This document shows positions 62,625-64,000 of a stretch of DNA of 64,000 nucleotides, piece by piece; within the stretch, counting starts at the first letter, position 1; each line of letters opens with the position of its first letter. This stretch comes from Streptomyces violaceusniger (GTDB lineage Bacteria > Actinomycetota > Actinomycetes > Streptomycetales > Streptomycetaceae). Made by a program: the position numbers and the translations under genes. The notes below the pieces were generated by a model. The model was given only the letters and a program-made list of their open reading frames with translations, was not told the origin of the DNA and made no database searches. The stretch covers positions 7,812,001 to 7,876,000 of the forward strand of contig BJHW01000001.1 in NCBI GenBank assembly GCA_005405945.1, written 5' to 3'.

Positions 62625-62761
62625 GCCAGGCTCATGGGCGTCGGATGAGCCCGGCTCACGGATGCACGAGCCCGGCTCGTGGGCATCGCATGAGCCCGGC
62701 TCGTGGGCATCGCATGAGCCCGGCTCGTGGGCACCGCACGAGCCCGGCGGCCTATCGCTGA
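62621..62761 (+). repeat. 24-bp repeat array between the DAK gene and recG
   Basis: Five to six units of ATGAGCCCGGCTCGTGGGCA plus 4 bases, one unit 3 bases short. Each holds the dyad GAGCCCGGCTC. The array begins on the DAK stop codon (ATGA) and is an open frame of 46 codons reading MSPARGHR repeats up to TGA 62761. Probably noncoding repeat DNA, though a peptide cannot be excluded. Confidence 0.85.
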
Positions 62762-62827
62762 ACCTCCCCGCCGGAATCACCCCGCTCGTCATCCCCGATT
62801 GTCACCCCCGTGGTGTGCAATGGACGG

Positions 62828-64000
62828 GTGCCCGTGCTGGATGAACCCCTGAAGAAGGTCCTGGGCGGCAACACCGCGAAGGTGATGGCCGACCATCTCG
62901 ACCTGCACACCGTCGGCGACCTGCTGCACCACTACCCGCGGCGGTACGCGGAGCGCGGTGAGCTGACCCGGCTGTCCGACCTGCCCCTGGACGAGCATGT
63001 GACCGTGGTGGCCCAGGTCGCCGACGCCCGGGTGCACACGTTCAACGGCGGCCGCGGTCGGCGGCTGGAGGTCACCATCACCGACGGCAGCGGCCGTCTC
63101 CAGCTGGTCTTCTTCGGCAAGGGCGTCCACAAGCCGCGTACGGAGCTCCAGCCCGGCACCCGCGCGATGTTCGCCGGGAAGGTCTCGGTCTTCAACCGCA
63201 AGCGGCAGCTGGCCCACCCGGAGTTCAAGACGCTGGGCGCGGGGAGCGGCGCGGAGGCCGTGGAGGCGTTCGCCAATCAGCTGCTGCCGCTGTACCCGGC
63301 GTGCAAGCAGATGGAGTCCTGGCAGATCCAGCAGGCCGTCGACACCGTGCTCGGCCCGGCCGGCCATGAGGAGTCCGCGCTGGCCGGGCTGATCGACCCG
63401 CTGCCCGAGAGCCTGCGCGAGGGCCGGGGGCTGGCCACGCTCCCCGAGGCGCTGCGCAAGATCCACCGGCCGGGCACCAAAGCCGATATCGCGACGGCCC
63501 GGGACCGGCTGAAGTGGGACGAGGCGTTCGTCCTTCAGGTGGCGCTCGCGCGGCGGCGGCAGGCGGACGCCCAGCTGCCCGCGGCGCCCCGCAAGCCCGC
63601 CCCGGACGGGCTGCTGACCGCCTTCGACGCCCGGCTGCCGTTCACCCTCACCGAGGGCCAGCGCCGGGTCAGCGAGGAGATCTTCGCCGACCTCGCCACC
63701 GACCACCCCATGCACCGGCTGCTCCAGGGCGAGGTCGGCTCGGGCAAGACCATGGTCGCGCTGCGCGCGATGCTCGGCGTCGTGGACGCCGGGGGACAGG
63801 CGGCGATGCTCGCGCCCACCGAGGTGCTCGCCCAGCAGCACCACCGCTCGATCACCGAGATGATGGGCGAGCTGGCCGAGGGGGAATGCTGGGCGGTGCG
63901 GAGCAGGGCACCAAGGTGGTGCTGCTCACCGGCTCCATGGGCGCCGCGGCCCGCCGTCAGGCGCTGCTGGACCTGGTCACCGGCGAGGCCGGGATCGTGA
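62828..64000 (+). CDS. recG: ATP-dependent DNA helicase RecG (partial), apparent frameshift
   Basis: N-terminal half of RecG, which remodels stalled replication forks. Wedge/OB domain: VGDLLHHYPRRYAERGELT, TFNGGRGRRLEVTITDGSGR, LVFFGKG. Then LPFTLTEGQRRVSEEIFADL and Walker A LLQGEVGSGKTMVALRAML, LAPTEVLAQQHH. At the five-G run 63880-63884 one more G is needed to continue GGMLGGAEQGTKVVLLTGSM; the last 37 codons in the given frame are therefore wrong. GTG 62828 is a likely start. The gene runs off the right edge. Confidence 0.92.
   Translation: MPVLDEPLKKVLGGNTAKVMADHLDLHTVGDLLHHYPRRYAERGELTRLSDLPLDEHVTVVAQVADARVHTFNGGRGRRLEVTITDGSGRLQLVFFGKGVHKPRTELQPGTRAMFAGKVSVFNRKRQLAHPEFKTLGAGSGAEAVEAFANQLLPLYPACKQMESWQIQQAVDTVLGPAGHEESALAGLIDPLPESLREGRGLATLPEALRKIHRPGTKADIATARDRLKWDEAFVLQVALARRRQADAQLPAAPRKPAPDGLLTAFDARLPFTLTEGQRRVSEEIFADLATDHPMHRLLQGEVGSGKTMVALRAMLGVVDAGGQAAMLAPTEVLAQQHHRSITEMMGELAEGECWAVRSRAPRWCCSPAPWAPRPAVRRCWTWSPARPGS

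Overview
The window is chromosomal DNA of a high-G+C actinomycete, almost certainly a Streptomyces. Third codon positions are strongly GC-biased, GTG starts are common, and two tandem conservons, a HupS-type histone-like protein, F420-pathway CofC, NdgR next to leuCD, a class III lanthipeptide synthetase and rare TTA codons are present. Gene order agrees with my recollection of the conserved core arm around ilvBNC, leuCD and recG in S. coelicolor.

Layout. 0-9 kb: end of a 2-hydroxyacid dehydrogenase, a ten-helix PAS-GGDEF-EAL protein, then the branched-chain amino acid locus (ilvB leader peptide and attenuator, ilvB, ilvN, ilvC) and serA. 9-16 kb: accessory block with a TetR/MFS pair, a secreted GH6 cellulase, a second MFS/TetR pair and a PucR-type regulator. 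17-20 kb: proline catabolism (proline dehydrogenase, a small Pro-rich ORF, pruA). 20-28.5 kb: Tat-exported phosphatase, leuB, ilvE, cimA with its own attenuator, and acyl-CoA carboxylase accB/accE. 28.6-39.2 kb: two conservons (cvnABCD twice) on the minus strand. 39.7-42.4 kb: small conserved ORF, FAA hydrolase, gltX. 42.4-47.1 kb: a compact class III lanthipeptide locus (44-residue precursor overlapping lanKC) divergent from an HTH-NB-ARC regulator. 47.4-48 kb: five tRNA genes (Gln/Glu). 48-50 kb: MerR/DUF4188 pair and ndgR. 50-53 kb: leuC, leuD, a small ORF, hupS. 53-64 kb: cofC, acyltransferase, gpsA, ddlA, DUF3515 lipoprotein, Lrp-like protein, thiL, thiD, rpmB, a DAK-family protein and recG (cut by the window edge).

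Functionally the window holds most of the Ile/Val/Leu pathway (ilvBNC, ilvE, cimA, leuB, leuCD) with three kinds of likely control: attenuation upstream of ilvB and cimA, a possible leader upstream of ilvE, and NdgR upstream of leuCD. The most novel part is the lanthipeptide locus. Its precursor carries two S-x2-(S/T)-xn-C ring motifs, and both the synthetase and the divergent regulator contain a TTA codon, suggesting bldA-dependent developmental expression.

A caution for any user: eleven otherwise well-conserved genes carry an apparent single-base frameshift, and each is repaired by adding one C or G, usually to a C/G run (ilvN, tetR at 9.3 kb, GH6, cvnC, cvnB and cvnA of one conservon, gltX, lanKC, leuD, the DAK protein, recG). 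This looks like systematic homopolymer under-calling in the assembly rather than pseudogene formation. Coordinates for these genes are given from the true start to the true stop across the frameshift.
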